In this document: piece after piece, positions 1 to 8,789 of the stretch | Position numbering within the stretch: position 1 is the first letter of the stretch | How the letters are laid out: each line of letters starts with the position of its first letter | Origin: Sphingomonas sp. Leaf357 | Lineage (GTDB): Bacteria > Pseudomonadota > Alphaproteobacteria > Sphingomonadales > Sphingomonadaceae | Reading direction: 5' to 3' | DNA length: 64,000 nt | NCBI RefSeq assembly: GCF_001423845.1 | Contig: NZ_LMPM01000002.1 | Location: 62,001 to 126,000, forward strand | Notes under the pieces: generated by a model | Seen by the model: the letters and a program-made list of their open reading frames with translations, nothing else | The model's database searches: none | Told to the model about the DNA's origin: nothing | Program-made: the position numbers and the translations under genes

Positions 1-308
1 ATGCCGCCGATCGGGTTCCACGCGCCGATCCGCGCCATCTCCTCCTGCAGCACGCGCACCTCGGCCTTGCCCAGGCCACCGCCGCCATATTGCGCCGGCC
101 AGGCCGGCACGCCCCAGCCCTTCTCGCCGACCGCTTTCTTCCACTGCGCCTCGGCCGGGGACAATTCGGTCGGCCCGTCGATCGCGGACATCGCATTGTC
201 CTTGCCCTTCAGCTCGGGCGGGAAATTCGCCGCAAGCCAGTCGCGCGCCTCCTTCCGGAACGCATCGGTGGGGTTGACGGGAGCGTCGAGTTCGGCGGCG
301 GAAGCCAT
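1..308 (-). CDS. Acyl-CoA dehydrogenase, N-terminal part (runs off the window)
   Basis: The reverse strand reads from an ATG at 308 to the window edge without a stop, giving 102 codons that begin MASAAELDAPVNPTDAFRKE. It continues with a WLAANFPPEL segment and then WGVPAWPAQYGGGGLG and EMARIGAWNP. The W-P-x-x-x-G-G-G-G stretch followed by an E-E-M-A-R helix is typical of the N-terminal helical domain of FAD-dependent acyl-CoA dehydrogenases, which oxidise acyl-CoA to enoyl-CoA in the cytoplasm. The catalytic and FAD-binding parts lie outside the window, so substrate class cannot be judged. It is transcribed away from the following MFS gene. Confidence 0.85.
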   Translation of the reverse strand, partial: MASAAELDAPVNPTDAFRKEARDWLAANFPPELKGKDNAMSAIDGPTELSPAEAQWKKAVGEKGWGVPAWPAQYGGGGLGKAEVRVLQEEMARIGAWNPIGG

Positions 309-711
309 GAATCCTCATCCTTTTATGCGAATCTGAATTTCGGGTATGGCGAAACGATGCCACAGAACGAAGCCCAAGCAAAGGGGCGTCCCTGTTCCCC
401 GGCGAAGGCCGGGGTCCAGTCGCGAAGCTCGCCGTAACGACGCGCAGCACCAGCCAACGTCAATCTGGCAACTGCCTCGACCGACGTCGCCTCAAGGGAG
501 AAGAAGTATCGCTCGCACGAAGACACGAAGACGCGAGGCAGAAAAAGAAGGGATTGCGCAGGAACACAGCACGATATCGTCCCTTTAGCGCCTTTCTCCT
601 TCGCGTCTTCGTGGCTTCGTGCGAGCCCAAACCTTCTTCTTGCTTAGCCGAAGGACAGGGCCGAGAACCCTCCGCCGAAGCCAGCAAGCCCCACCGACAT
701 AAGGCCCTGAC
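309..711. repeat. 403-bp gene-free stretch with a 26-bp inverted repeat and a GC-rich palindrome
   Basis: No convincing gene is present. Positions 397-414 form a short palindrome (CCCCGGCGAAGGCCGGGG) of the type that recurs between genes in this window. Positions 511-536 and 601-626 are inverted copies matching at 25 of 26 bases, both containing CGAAGACGCGA or its complement, with 64 bp between them. These look like dispersed intergenic repeats. The stretch also carries the promoter regions of the two divergent neighbours, but I see no clear -35/-10 pair. Confidence 0.7.
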
Positions 712-1929
712 ATGCGATTCGATCACCGCGCCGTTCCCATCGTGCTCGCCGCCGTGCTGATCGACACGATCGGCTTCGGCATCGTCATGCCCGTCTTCCC
801 CGCGCTCATCACCCAGCTTGGCCATGTCGGCCTCGAACAGGCGACGCGCATCGCCGGCTACATGCTGGTGATGTTTGCGGTCACGCAATTCTTCGCCGGG
901 CCGATCCTCGGAAACTTGAGCGACCGGTTCGGCCGCCGCCCGGTCCTGCTCTTCTCGATGCTCGCCTTCGCCGCCGATTACGCATTGATGTCGGTCGCCC
1001 CGACGCTCGCCTGGCTGTTCCTCGGCCGCGCCATCGCTGGCGCGGCAGGCGCGGTCTACGGCCCGGCCAGTTCGGTGCTGGCCGACGTCACCCCGCCCGA
1101 AAAGCGCAGCGGCGTTTTCGGCCTGATCGGCGCGGCGTTCGGCATCGGCTTCATCGTCGGCCCGGCGATCGGCGGGCTGCTCGCGCAGTTCGGCCACCGC
1201 GCGCCGTTCATCGCCGCCGCCGTGCTGGCGTTCGTCAACGCGCTCGTCATACTGGTCGCGATGCCGGAGACGCTGAAGCCGGAGAACCGCCGCCCGTTTC
1301 ACCTGCGCGACGCGCACGTCATCGGCGCGTTCCGCCCGCTGTTCGCCGCCGGCCTCGCCGCGCCTTTGCTGATCGCATGGTTCATCTGGCAGCTCGCGCA
1401 CATGATCTACCCCGCGACCTGGTCGTTCTGGGCCGCGATCCGCTTCGGCTGGGATGCCAAGGCGATCGGCTGGAGCCTCGCCTTTGTCGGCCTTGTCATG
1501 GCGATCGTGCAGGGGGGCCTGACCGGCAAGTTCATCGCCCGCTACGGCGAGCGCCGCGCGCTGGTCGTCGGCCTCGCGGCGGGCGGCACCGCCTTCCTGG
1601 CCTACGCCTTCGTCACCGCCAGCTGGCAGGCCTACGCGCTGTTCCTGGTCAGCGCCCTCTCCGGCTTCGTCTTCCCGGCTATGAACGGCCTGCTCTCGCA
1701 CCTCGTCGACGCCTCGCATCAGGGCGCGTTGCAGGGCGGGATCGGCAGCATGACCAGCGTGTCCTCGATCATTGCGCCCCTGTTGCTGACCCAGGCGCTG
1801 GCGTTCGGCGTCGATCGCGGCTTTCCCGGCGCGGCGTTCCTGCTCGCGGCGATCTTCGCGTTCATCGCGCTCGGCATCATCGTGTGGAAGGTGCTGGACC
1901 GCGTACCGCCGCCCGAACCGGTTGCGTGA
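712..1929 (+). CDS. MFS transporter of the DHA1/TetA-like group
   Basis: This 405-residue inner-membrane protein has about twelve hydrophobic segments. The MFS motif A, NLSDRFGRRPVL, lies between segments 2 and 3 near residue 67, and the segment 5 glycine-rich motif (GAAFGIGFIVGPAIGG) lies near residue 140. Both are typical of proton-coupled drug antiporters of the tetracycline/multidrug type. Length is normal for the family. The ATG is preceded by AAGG at about the right spacing. The substrate cannot be told from sequence; resistance to tetracycline is not implied. A GST follows 46 bp downstream on the same strand and may be co-transcribed. Confidence 0.85.
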   Translation: MRFDHRAVPIVLAAVLIDTIGFGIVMPVFPALITQLGHVGLEQATRIAGYMLVMFAVTQFFAGPILGNLSDRFGRRPVLLFSMLAFAADYALMSVAPTLAWLFLGRAIAGAAGAVYGPASSVLADVTPPEKRSGVFGLIGAAFGIGFIVGPAIGGLLAQFGHRAPFIAAAVLAFVNALVILVAMPETLKPENRRPFHLRDAHVIGAFRPLFAAGLAAPLLIAWFIWQLAHMIYPATWSFWAAIRFGWDAKAIGWSLAFVGLVMAIVQGGLTGKFIARYGERRALVVGLAAGGTAFLAYAFVTASWQAYALFLVSALSGFVFPAMNGLLSHLVDASHQGALQGGIGSMTSVSSIIAPLLLTQALAFGVDRGFPGAAFLLAAIFAFIALGIIVWKVLDRVPPPEPVA

Positions 1930-1975
1930 GCCGAGCCGGCTCCCCACCTCGCGCGCACCAACCAAGGAGCATGCG

Positions 1976-2674
1976 ATGATCGACCTGCATTACTGGCCCA
2001 CGCCGAACGGCCACAAGATCACGCTGTTCCTGGAGGAAGCCGGGCTCGAGTATCGCATCGTCCCCGTCAACATCGGCAAGGGCGAGCAGTTCGAACCCGA
2101 TTTCCTGAAGATCGCCCCCAACAACCGCATGCCCGCGATCGTCGATCACGCCCCCACCGGCGGCGGAAACCCGATCGCGGTGTTCGAAAGCGGCGCGATC
2201 CTGTTCTATCTCGCCAACAAGACCGGCCGCTTCATCGGCGACGACGAACGCGCCCGCACCGATACGATGCAATGGCTGATGTGGCAGATGGGCGGCCTCG
2301 GCCCGATGCTCGGCCAGAACCACCACTTCACGCGCTACGCACCCGAACAAGTGCCCTACGCGATCGACCGCTACGTCAAGGAAACCAACCGCTTGTACGG
2401 CGTGCTCGATCGCCGCCTGGAGGGCCGCGACTTCATCACCGGCGCTGAGTACACGATCGCCGACATGGCCAGCTATCCGTGGATCCTCCCCGAAGCGCAG
2501 GGCCAGGACATCGAGGATTTCCCGAACCTGAAACGCTGGCATGCCGCGATCAAGGCCCGTCCCGCCACGATCGCCGCCTACGAGAAGGGCAAGGCAATCC
2601 AGCCGACCCAGACCCCGATGTCCGACGAGCAGAAGAAGGTGCTGTTCGGCCAGACCGCGAAGGTCGGGGGCTGA
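1976..2674 (+). CDS. Glutathione S-transferase family protein, YghU/YfcG-like
   Basis: The 232-residue protein has an N-terminal thioredoxin fold (YWPTPNGHKITLFLEE, then NNRMPAIVDH and ESGAILFYLA) and an all-helical C-terminal domain ending near ADMASYPWI and LKRWHAAI. The T-P-N-x-x-K-I active-site segment and the NNRMPAI cis-proline motif resemble the disulfide-bond oxidoreductase branch (YfcG/YghU), which uses glutathione rather than acting as a classic conjugating GST. The start at 1976 is chosen because AAGGAGC lies seven bases upstream; a longer reading frame from 1922 lacks such support. It may share a transcript with the upstream MFS gene. Confidence 0.88.
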   Translation: MIDLHYWPTPNGHKITLFLEEAGLEYRIVPVNIGKGEQFEPDFLKIAPNNRMPAIVDHAPTGGGNPIAVFESGAILFYLANKTGRFIGDDERARTDTMQWLMWQMGGLGPMLGQNHHFTRYAPEQVPYAIDRYVKETNRLYGVLDRRLEGRDFITGAEYTIADMASYPWILPEAQGQDIEDFPNLKRWHAAIKARPATIAAYEKGKAIQPTQTPMSDEQKKVLFGQTAKVGG

Positions 2675-2704
2675 CAGAAAGCCTCGACCGTCCGCCAATC
2701 ACGA

Positions 2705-2808
2705 GTTCCCCGGCGAAGGCCGGGGTCCAGTCGGGAGACAGAAGTGATCGTGCGCTGCGCGACGTAGCTTCGCACTTCGCCCCTGGACCCCGGCCTTCGC
2801 CGGGGAAC
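2705..2808. repeat. Perfect 26-bp inverted repeat between convergent genes
   Basis: Positions 2705-2730 and 2783-2808 are exact reverse complements, and each arm holds the palindrome CCCCGGCGAAGGCCGGGG. A 52-bp spacer separates them. This is one of the dispersed paired palindromes of the window. It sits between the 3' ends of the GST and the secreted-protein gene. Confidence 0.85.
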
Positions 2809-2821
2809 CGCTAAGGCGGTC

Positions 2822-2855
2822 AAAAAAAACGGGGGCAGCCAACAGACCGCCCCCG
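2822..2855 (-). terminator. Rho-independent terminator for the secreted-protein gene
   Basis: On the minus strand a CGGGGGC/GCCCCCG stem is followed directly by eight T residues (A-run at 2822-2829 on the plus strand). It begins about nine bases past the stop of the 2864-3559 gene. Confidence 0.88.
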
Positions 2856-2863
2856 AAATCGCT

Positions 2864-3559
2864 TCACTTCTTGGCCGGAACCGCAACCGGAACCGTGGGT
2901 GCGACCGCGCCGGAAACCGGCACACTTGCGACCGGTGCCACCACCGTGAGCGGCTTCACCGCAGCCGTGTTGACGACGAACGGCACGTCCTCATCGATAA
3001 AGCCCTTCACCGGAGCGCCGAGCGCGATCTTCGCGCTAGTGCCCGTCATGAAGAACCCCGCCGGCAGGAACACGACCGCCGACACCGCCGCGGCACCGAT
3101 GCCGCCCGCAGTGCCCTTGTCGTCGAACGCGCCTGAGAGGCGAATCTGCCGACCATTCACCGTCAGATACAGGATCCGCGCGGCGAGATGGCCCGACTTC
3201 CCCCACATACCCTTGTTCCGCACGTCGGTGATCTCTCCGACCGCAGGCGATCCTGCGGGCACCACGATCGATCCGTTGACCGTCATGTTTTCCGCGACTT
3301 CCATCTGGAAGCGCTGCCCGACCTTCAGCTTCTTGCCCTTGGTGGTCAATTCCTCGCTCGTCTTGAGCGGCACGGGCGTTCCAACCCGCAGCACGCTCTC
3401 GCCCGCAGCCGGCTGCAAGACGACGCCGGTCGCGGACGGGGTCTGTGCGACTTCGGTGGCCACGACAGGCTTCACCGTGGCGGCTGGAATAGCGACCTGA
3501 GCAATGGCGGTACCGGAAACCGCAGACGCAAAGACGGCGCTAACAACTAACAAACGCAT
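2864..3559 (-). CDS. Secreted protein of unknown function
   Basis: The 231-residue product begins with a clear signal peptide (MRLLVVSAVFASAVSG, cleavage probably after GTAIA-Q). The mature protein has a proline/valine/alanine-rich N-terminal stretch, then a compact region with KTSEELTTKGKKLKVGQRF and GSIVVPAGSPAVGEITDV, which looks like a beta-rich domain. A hydrophobic glycine/alanine segment follows (GIGAAAVSAVVFLPAGFFM), and the tail is low in complexity. I do not recognise a named family; similar proteins occur as hypothetical exported proteins in sphingomonads. It is monocistronic with its own terminator. Its location is likely periplasm or outer envelope. Confidence 0.75.
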   Translation of the reverse strand: MRLLVVSAVFASAVSGTAIAQVAIPAATVKPVVATEVAQTPSATGVVLQPAAGESVLRVGTPVPLKTSEELTTKGKKLKVGQRFQMEVAENMTVNGSIVVPAGSPAVGEITDVRNKGMWGKSGHLAARILYLTVNGRQIRLSGAFDDKGTAGGIGAAAVSAVVFLPAGFFMTGTSAKIALGAPVKGFIDEDVPFVVNTAAVKPLTVVAPVASVPVSGAVAPTVPVAVPAKK

Positions 3560-3652
3560 GATAAAATTTCCCCCGGGATGAGAATCTCCCCAAGGTTACA
3601 TCTGTGACCAATCATGCCCTGTCAATGTAATATGAACCCGGAATGAATGAAC

Positions 3653-4438
3653 TCAGATCTCCCGCCCCGGCCGCCGGCTCAGCCCCACGTCCAGATGCGC
3701 GCCCGCGTCCACCAGCATCACCTCGCCGGTGATCGCGCGGGCGTCGGGGTCGAGCAGCTGGACGATCGGCCCGGCCACGTCGTCCGGCCCCGCCGCGATC
3801 CCCATCGGCGTCTTGCTCGCGATTCGTTCGTTGAGCGCCGCGAAGCCCTCCTCGCCCAGCCGTTTCTCGAACCAGCCGGTGCCGACATAGCCCGGTGCCA
3901 CCGCATTCACGCGGATCGCCGGGGCCAGCGCCCGCGCCAGGCTGCGCGTCATCGTCACCAGTGCGCCCTTCGACGCGGCATAGGCAACCGACGATCCGTT
4001 GCCGAACACCCCGGCCACGCTCGCCACGTTGACGACCGCGCCGATCCCGCCACCGCGCATCGCCGGCGCGCACGCGCGGATCATCTGGAACGGCGCGATC
4101 GTATTGAGCCGGTAGATGTCCACGAAATCCTCCGCGTCCAGCGCATCGAGATCCTCGTGATCGGCGAACTTGGTCCGCCCCGCATTGTTGACCAGGAAGT
4201 CGATCCGCCCGAACGCGTCCACCGCCGCCCCGGCCAGCGCGCGGCACGCCGCATCCTCGACGATGTCCGCCTGCACCGCGATCGCACCGGTGCCGACCTC
4301 GGCCGCCAGCGCCTCGGCCTCGTCGCGGCTCGACGCATAGTTGATCACGCAGCGCACGCCACGCTTGGCAAGCTTGCGCACCACCGACGCCCCGATCCCG
4401 GTGCCGCCCCCGGTAACGATCGCAACCGCATCCTGCAT
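3653..4438 (-). CDS. SDR-family oxidoreductase (3-oxoacyl-ACP reductase-like)
   Basis: The 261-residue protein has the classical short-chain dehydrogenase layout: nucleotide-binding TGGGTGIG at residues 9-16, a VNNAG segment, a catalytic serine in NVASVAG, and YAASK as the catalytic Tyr/Lys pair. The C-terminal end has the usual ITGEVMLVDAG. It should reduce or oxidise a carbonyl/alcohol with NAD(P)(H) in the cytosol. Two ATG codons lie side by side at 4441 and 4438 behind AAGGGG; either could be used. The gene diverges from the acyl-CoA ligase at 4517, so a lipid-related substrate is plausible but not shown. Confidence 0.9.
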   Translation of the reverse strand: MQDAVAIVTGGGTGIGASVVRKLAKRGVRCVINYASSRDEAEALAAEVGTGAIAVQADIVEDAACRALAGAAVDAFGRIDFLVNNAGRTKFADHEDLDALDAEDFVDIYRLNTIAPFQMIRACAPAMRGGGIGAVVNVASVAGVFGNGSSVAYAASKGALVTMTRSLARALAPAIRVNAVAPGYVGTGWFEKRLGEEGFAALNERIASKTPMGIAAGPDDVAGPIVQLLDPDARAITGEVMLVDAGAHLDVGLSRRPGREI

Positions 4439-4516
4439 CATCCGCCCCTTCCCGATTCCATTTTTCGAACGTTGCGTATGGCATTTCGCGAAGGCCTGGC
4501 CTAGCGATCTCGAACC

Positions 4517-6070
4517 ATGGGAACCGAAACCACCGCCGCCGCCCCGACCGCCGCCGAGATGCTCGAGAGCGACTTCGCCACCCTCCCCGATCTGATCCGC
4601 GCGCACGGCCGAGACCGCGGCGAGAAGATCGCGCTGGCCGAGGCCGGCGGCGAACTCGATTATGCCGGGCTGGACGCGCTGATGGACCGCATCGCCGCCG
4701 CCTTGCAGCGCGACGGGATCGCGCAAGGATCGTCCGTCGCGATCGTCGCCGCCGCCAGCATCGAATATGCCACCGTTTTCCTCGGTGCGCTGCGCGCCGG
4801 CTGCGTCGCCACCCCGCTCGCCCCCTCCTCCACCGGCGAGGCGCTGGTCGCGATGATCGCCGATTGCGGCGCGCCCATCACCTTCATCGACGCCGACGCC
4901 GCGACCACGCTCGCCGGCCGGCACATTCCCGGCAAGCTCGTCCATCTGAAGTCGCTCGGCACCTGGATCGCGCCCGAAGGCGCGGAGCCGACGCCGGTCG
5001 AGATGGCGCCCGAGGACGGCTTCAACATCATCTATTCGTCCGGCACCACCGGCACGCCCAAGGGTATCGTGCAGAGCCATGCGATGCGCTGGGCGCATAT
5101 CGCGCGCAACGCCGCCGCCGGGTTCGGCGAAGCCGTCACGATGATCGCCACGCCGCTCTATTCGAACACGACGCTCGTCAGCTTCCTGCCGACGCTCGGC
5201 TGGGGCGGCACCGTCGTGCTGATGAAGAAATTCGACGCGCGCGGCTATCTGCAACTCGCCGAACGCCATCGCGCCACGCACACCATGCTCGTGCCCGTCC
5301 AATATCAGCGCATCATGGCGCTGCCCGATTTCGACGGCTTCGATCTGACCAGTTTCCGCCTCAAGACCAGCACCAGCGCGCCTTTCTCCGCCGCGCTGAA
5401 ATCGGACGTCGTCGCGCGCTGGCCCGGCATGCTGCTCGAATATTACGGCATGACCGAGGGCGGCGCCTCGACCGGGCTCAACGCCACCGCGCATCCGGAC
5501 AAGCTCCACACCGTCGGCGTGCCGCTGCCCGGCCACGAGATCCGCCTGATCGACGAAGACGGCAACGAAGTCGCCCCCGGCGAAATGGGCGAGGTCGTCG
5601 GCCGCAGCCCGACGATGATGACCGGCTATCACGGCCGCGCGGACGCCACCGCCTCGGCCGAATGGCACGATGCGGAGGGCAATCGCTACATCCGCCACGG
5701 CGATGTCGGCCGCTTCGATGAGGACGGCTTCCTGATCCTGATGGACCGCAAGAAGGACCTGATCATCTCGGGCGGCTTCAACATCTATCCGACCGACCTC
5801 GAGGCGGTGCTGCGCCAGCATCCCGCCGTCGCGGATTGCAGCGTCATCGGCGTGCCGAGCGAAGCTTGGGGCGAAACCCCGGTCGGTTTCTACGTGCCGC
5901 ACACCGGGATCGACGCCAGCGCGGAGGACATCCGCCAATGGACCAACACGCAGCTCGGCAAGACGCAGCGGCTGTCCGAACTCCACGCGATCGAGGAACT
6001 GCCCAGGAGCGCGATCGGCAAGGTGCTGAAACGCGAATTGCGCGATCGTCTCGCGGGGGTCGACGCATGA
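4517..6070 (+). CDS. AMP-dependent acyl-CoA synthetase/ligase
   Basis: The 517-residue enzyme is of the ANL superfamily, which activates a carboxylic acid with ATP and transfers the acyl group to CoA. It has the P-loop-like YSSGTTGTPKG at residues 173-183, the YYGMTEGG adenine-binding motif, the hinge region after RHGDVGRFDEDGF with LMDRKKDLIISGGFNI, and the C-terminal catalytic lysine in GKVLKREL. Length fits the medium/long-chain or aryl acyl-CoA ligase group. It overlaps the next gene by four bases (ATGA), so ligase and thioesterase are translationally coupled. No good Shine-Dalgarno sequence is seen at the first ATG; a later start at 4559 is possible. Confidence 0.9.
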   Translation: MGTETTAAAPTAAEMLESDFATLPDLIRAHGRDRGEKIALAEAGGELDYAGLDALMDRIAAALQRDGIAQGSSVAIVAAASIEYATVFLGALRAGCVATPLAPSSTGEALVAMIADCGAPITFIDADAATTLAGRHIPGKLVHLKSLGTWIAPEGAEPTPVEMAPEDGFNIIYSSGTTGTPKGIVQSHAMRWAHIARNAAAGFGEAVTMIATPLYSNTTLVSFLPTLGWGGTVVLMKKFDARGYLQLAERHRATHTMLVPVQYQRIMALPDFDGFDLTSFRLKTSTSAPFSAALKSDVVARWPGMLLEYYGMTEGGASTGLNATAHPDKLHTVGVPLPGHEIRLIDEDGNEVAPGEMGEVVGRSPTMMTGYHGRADATASAEWHDAEGNRYIRHGDVGRFDEDGFLILMDRKKDLIISGGFNIYPTDLEAVLRQHPAVADCSVIGVPSEAWGETPVGFYVPHTGIDASAEDIRQWTNTQLGKTQRLSELHAIEELPRSAIGKVLKRELRDRLAGVDA

Positions 6071-6840
6071 ATACGCTGCGCGACATCCTCGCCGCCGCCA
6101 CGCCCACGGACACCGGCTTCACCGCCAACATTCCCGCCAACTGGCTGCAGGGCCGTACCGCTTATGGCGGCCTGTCCAGCGCGCTCGCGCTCCACGCCGC
6201 GCAGGGCATCGAGCCGGACCTGCCCCCGCTCCGCTCGGCGCAGGTCTCCTTCATCGGCCCGCTCGCCGGCGACATCACCGTCACCGCGACCAAGCTGCGT
6301 CGCGGCCGCAACGCCGCCTTCATCCAGTCCGACATCACGTCCGATGCGGGCTTGGGCTACCGCGCCACCTTCGTCTTCATGGCGCCGCAGCAATCGCGCG
6401 TCGATCTCGACGCCGCCGCGCCCGCCACGCGCACGCCGCCCACCGCCGACGATAAACTGTATGTCGGCCCGCCGGAATTCTTCACCGGCAATTTCGAGTT
6501 CTTCGACTACAAGGACGAACCGGGTGCCGCGACCTGGCTCCGCTGGGCGCGGCTGCGCGATCGATCGGCGCTGGATCCGATGGTCGAGATGCTGGCGATC
6601 GGCGACGCGCTGCCCCCCGCCGCGTTCAAGCTGTTCGGCAAGGAATTCGTGCCGCTCTCCTCGCTCACCTGGATCATCAATCTGCTCACGCCCGAACCGA
6701 GGACGACCGACGGCTGGTGGTTGCTCGCCGCCGAGTCCAGCTTCGCGCGCGGCGGCTGCTCCAGCCAGACGATGGCGGTATGGAACGCCGACGGAGTCAA
6801 GGTCGCCGAGGGCATGCAGAGCGTCGCGATCTTCGGGTGA
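6067..6840 (+). CDS. Thioesterase family protein (TesB-like double hotdog)
   Basis: This 257-residue protein has the two-hotdog layout of TesB-like acyl-CoA thioesterases. The first half carries WLQGRTAYGGLSSALALHAA and VSFIGPLAGDITVTA; the second half carries the SSLTWIINLLTP and WWLLAAESSFARGG strands and ends MAVWNADGVKVAEGMQSVAI. These enzymes hydrolyse acyl-CoA to free acid and CoA. The ATG overlaps the stop of the acyl-CoA ligase (ATGA), so the pair acts together; a salvage or turnover role for an unusual acyl-CoA is an inference. The canonical catalytic Asp/Gln/Thr set could not be assigned with certainty by eye. Confidence 0.82.
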   Translation: MNTLRDILAAATPTDTGFTANIPANWLQGRTAYGGLSSALALHAAQGIEPDLPPLRSAQVSFIGPLAGDITVTATKLRRGRNAAFIQSDITSDAGLGYRATFVFMAPQQSRVDLDAAAPATRTPPTADDKLYVGPPEFFTGNFEFFDYKDEPGAATWLRWARLRDRSALDPMVEMLAIGDALPPAAFKLFGKEFVPLSSLTWIINLLTPEPRTTDGWWLLAAESSFARGGCSSQTMAVWNADGVKVAEGMQSVAIFG

Positions 6841-7176
6841 GATAGGGCCGATCGACCGTCCCATGTTTGGCGCGCCGTATCCCCAATCAACCGTCACCCC
6901 GGACTTGTTCCGGGGTGACGGCGCCGCGAGTCCGGCGCCCATATCGTCCGCAACGAAAGCCGCTTGGTGGACCCCGGAACGAGTCCGGGGTGACGGTTTC
7001 AGGGACGACAAATCGATCTCAAACCTTCTGCCACGAAATCACGCTCCCAGCCCATTTGCGACAAGTTGCGACACTTTCCCCCGCCGCCTGACACATCGCA
7101 ACGACAGCCCCGGTGCATTACCCTGTTCAGGACGCGGATCGACTGCGTCGTTCGTGAACAAGGAAATTTTAGGGCC
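6841..7176. repeat. 336-bp gene-free stretch with paired CCGTCACCCCGGA palindromes
   Basis: Positions 6891-6921 form a near-perfect hairpin with 13-base arms (CCGTCACCCCGGA / TCCGGGGTGACGG). A second copy of the same element, in the form GGACCCCGGAACGAGTCCGG, lies at about 6968-6996. No gene is supported. The rest is upstream of the EF-hand gene; AAGGAAA at 7160-7166 is its probable ribosome binding site. Confidence 0.75.
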
Positions 7177-7860
7177 ATGAAGATGCTCTTTCTCGCCGCC
7201 GCGCTTGCCGGCACCACGCTGGCCGGTGCCGCCATCGCCGGACAGACCGCCCCCGCCCCCGCCGCGCCGAAACCCGGCCGCATGCTGCAGGCCGACGTCA
7301 ATGGCGACGGCACGATCACTCGCGCCGAATTCCTTGCCCAGGCCGGCGCGCGCTTCGACGCGCGGGACACCAACAAGGACGGCACGATCTCCGGCGACGA
7401 ACTCGTCGGCCGCAACGGCCAGACGCGCCCCAATGCCAGGCCGATGACGCGCACTTCGGCGATGGAGCGCGCCGCCGCGATGTTCGACCGGCTCGACACC
7501 AACAAGGACGGCAAGCTCGATTCCGCAGAGCGTCAGGCGATGATGGAGCGCGTGGGTAACATGCGGCGCGGCGGCGGTGGCGAAGGCGCACCCGGCATGG
7601 CCCCCCCGCCCCCGCCGCCCGGCGCGGACGGCCCGCACGCCATGAACGGCGGCCGCCACGGCAAGATGCTCGCCAGGCTCGACGCGAACAAGGACGGCAG
7701 GATCAGCCGCGACGAGATGCGCGCACAGGCCGACGCCCGCTTCGCCCGGCTGGACACCAACAAGGACGGCTTCGTCGACCAGACCGAACTCGCCGCCGCC
7801 CGCGCGCGCCACAAGATGCACGCCCCCGGCGCCATGCCCCCGCCCCCGCCGGCCGGGTAA
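7177..7860 (+). CDS. Exported EF-hand calcium-binding protein
   Basis: The 227-residue protein opens with a signal peptide (MKMLFLAAALAGTTLAG, cleavage near AIAG-Q). It carries five EF-hand loops: DVNGDGTITRAE at residues 40-51, DTNKDGTISGDE at 64-75, DTNKDGKLDSAE near 107-118, DANKDGRISRDE near 168-179 and DTNKDGFVDQTE near 189-200. Each has the D-x-N-x-D-G pattern with a terminal Glu, so all should bind Ca2+. Between the third and fourth loops is a glycine/proline-rich linker. It probably acts in the periplasm as a calcium buffer or sensor. A two-component system follows 178 bp downstream on the same strand; a link to it is only positional. Confidence 0.88.
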   Translation: MKMLFLAAALAGTTLAGAAIAGQTAPAPAAPKPGRMLQADVNGDGTITRAEFLAQAGARFDARDTNKDGTISGDELVGRNGQTRPNARPMTRTSAMERAAAMFDRLDTNKDGKLDSAERQAMMERVGNMRRGGGGEGAPGMAPPPPPPGADGPHAMNGGRHGKMLARLDANKDGRISRDEMRAQADARFARLDTNKDGFVDQTELAAARARHKMHAPGAMPPPPPAG

Positions 7861-7882
7861 TCGGGCCGCTTCCTCACCCACC

Positions 7883-7913
7883 CCGTCACCCCGGAACAGG
7901 TCCGGGGTGACGG
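7883..7913. repeat. Dispersed palindrome, CCCCGTCACCCCGGA type
   Basis: The sequence CGTCACCCCGGA...TCCGGGGTGACG forms a hairpin just after the EF-hand gene. It is the same element as at 6891 and 35085. Confidence 0.75.
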
Positions 7914-8038
7914 AGAGTTTGGAGTGACGCGCTCTACCGGTATCGAATGCCGCTCGGCTCCCGGCGAATGGCTGCCTCGCCAAACGCCTCGCACCGCCCG
8001 GCACCTTCCCCCAAGCCTTCTTCCCTACAGGGAGTATC

Positions 8039-8776
8039 ATGCTAAGCCCGGACCCGATGGGAGATCTGCCACATCTGCTGCTGGTCGATGACGAGCGCTC
8101 GATCCGCGAGCCGCTCGCGCAATATCTGACCAAGCAGGGCTTCCGCGTGACCCAGGCCGGCGACGCCGAGACGGCGCGCACGCGGCTCGCCGCCTATGCG
8201 ATCGATCTCGTCGTGCTCGACATCATGATGCCGGGCGAGGACGGGCTGAGCCTGACCCGCCACATCCGCGAGAATGGCGAGATCCCCGTCATCCTGCTCA
8301 CCGCGCGCAGCGAGGAGACCGACCGCATCGTCGGCCTCGAAATGGGCGCCGACGATTATGTCGTGAAGCCCTTTTCGCCGCGCGAACTCTCCGCCCGCAT
8401 CAAGGTCATCCTGCGCCGCGCCGCCGCCGGCGGCACGCGCCAGCATGCGCCGGACAGCGGATCCTTCGCCTTCGCCAGCTGGGTGCTGAAATCGGGCGAG
8501 CGCGCGCTGGTCGATCGCGAGGGCGTCTCCGTCCCGCTCTCGACCGGCGAATACAATCTCCTCCACGCGCTCGTCATCCGCCCGCGCCAGGTGTTGACCC
8601 GCGATCAGCTGCTCGATCTGACGCAGGGCCGCGAGGCCGCCGCCTTCGATCGCGCGATCGACAATCAGGTCAGCCGCCTGCGCCGCAAGATCGAGGCCGA
8701 TCCGAAGAATCCGGACCTCATCAAGACGGTGTGGGGCGGCGGCTACACGCTGGCCGCCGAAGTGACGCGGTTATGA
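8039..8776 (+). CDS. OmpR-family response regulator
   Basis: The 245-residue protein has an N-terminal receiver domain (VDDERS acidic pocket near 17-20, phospho-acceptor Asp61 in VVLDIMMPG, Thr in LLTARSE, Lys in VVKPF). A C-terminal winged-helix DNA-binding domain follows, with STGEYNLLHAL, RDQLLDL and the SRLRRKIEADPKNPDLIKTV recognition/wing region. It is a transcription factor activated by its partner kinase. AGGGAG lies about seven bases before the ATG. The histidine kinase gene begins 13 bases downstream, so the two form an operon. The C-terminal layout resembles OmpR, but no target is visible. Confidence 0.93.
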   Translation: MLSPDPMGDLPHLLLVDDERSIREPLAQYLTKQGFRVTQAGDAETARTRLAAYAIDLVVLDIMMPGEDGLSLTRHIRENGEIPVILLTARSEETDRIVGLEMGADDYVVKPFSPRELSARIKVILRRAAAGGTRQHAPDSGSFAFASWVLKSGERALVDREGVSVPLSTGEYNLLHALVIRPRQVLTRDQLLDLTQGREAAAFDRAIDNQVSRLRRKIEADPKNPDLIKTVWGGGYTLAAEVTRL

Positions 8777-8789
8777 TCGTGTCACGCCT

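Noticed and set aside
3653..5986. 777-codon open frame on the minus strand across the SDR and acyl-CoA ligase
   Set aside because: Only the last 261 codons have family similarity; the rest is the antisense of the acyl-CoA ligase, as is common at high GC.
6891..7913. CRISPR-like array from the repeated CCGTCACCCCGGA sequences
   Set aside because: Copies are in inverted pairs with irregular spacing and are dispersed across the window; there are no regular spacers and no cas genes.
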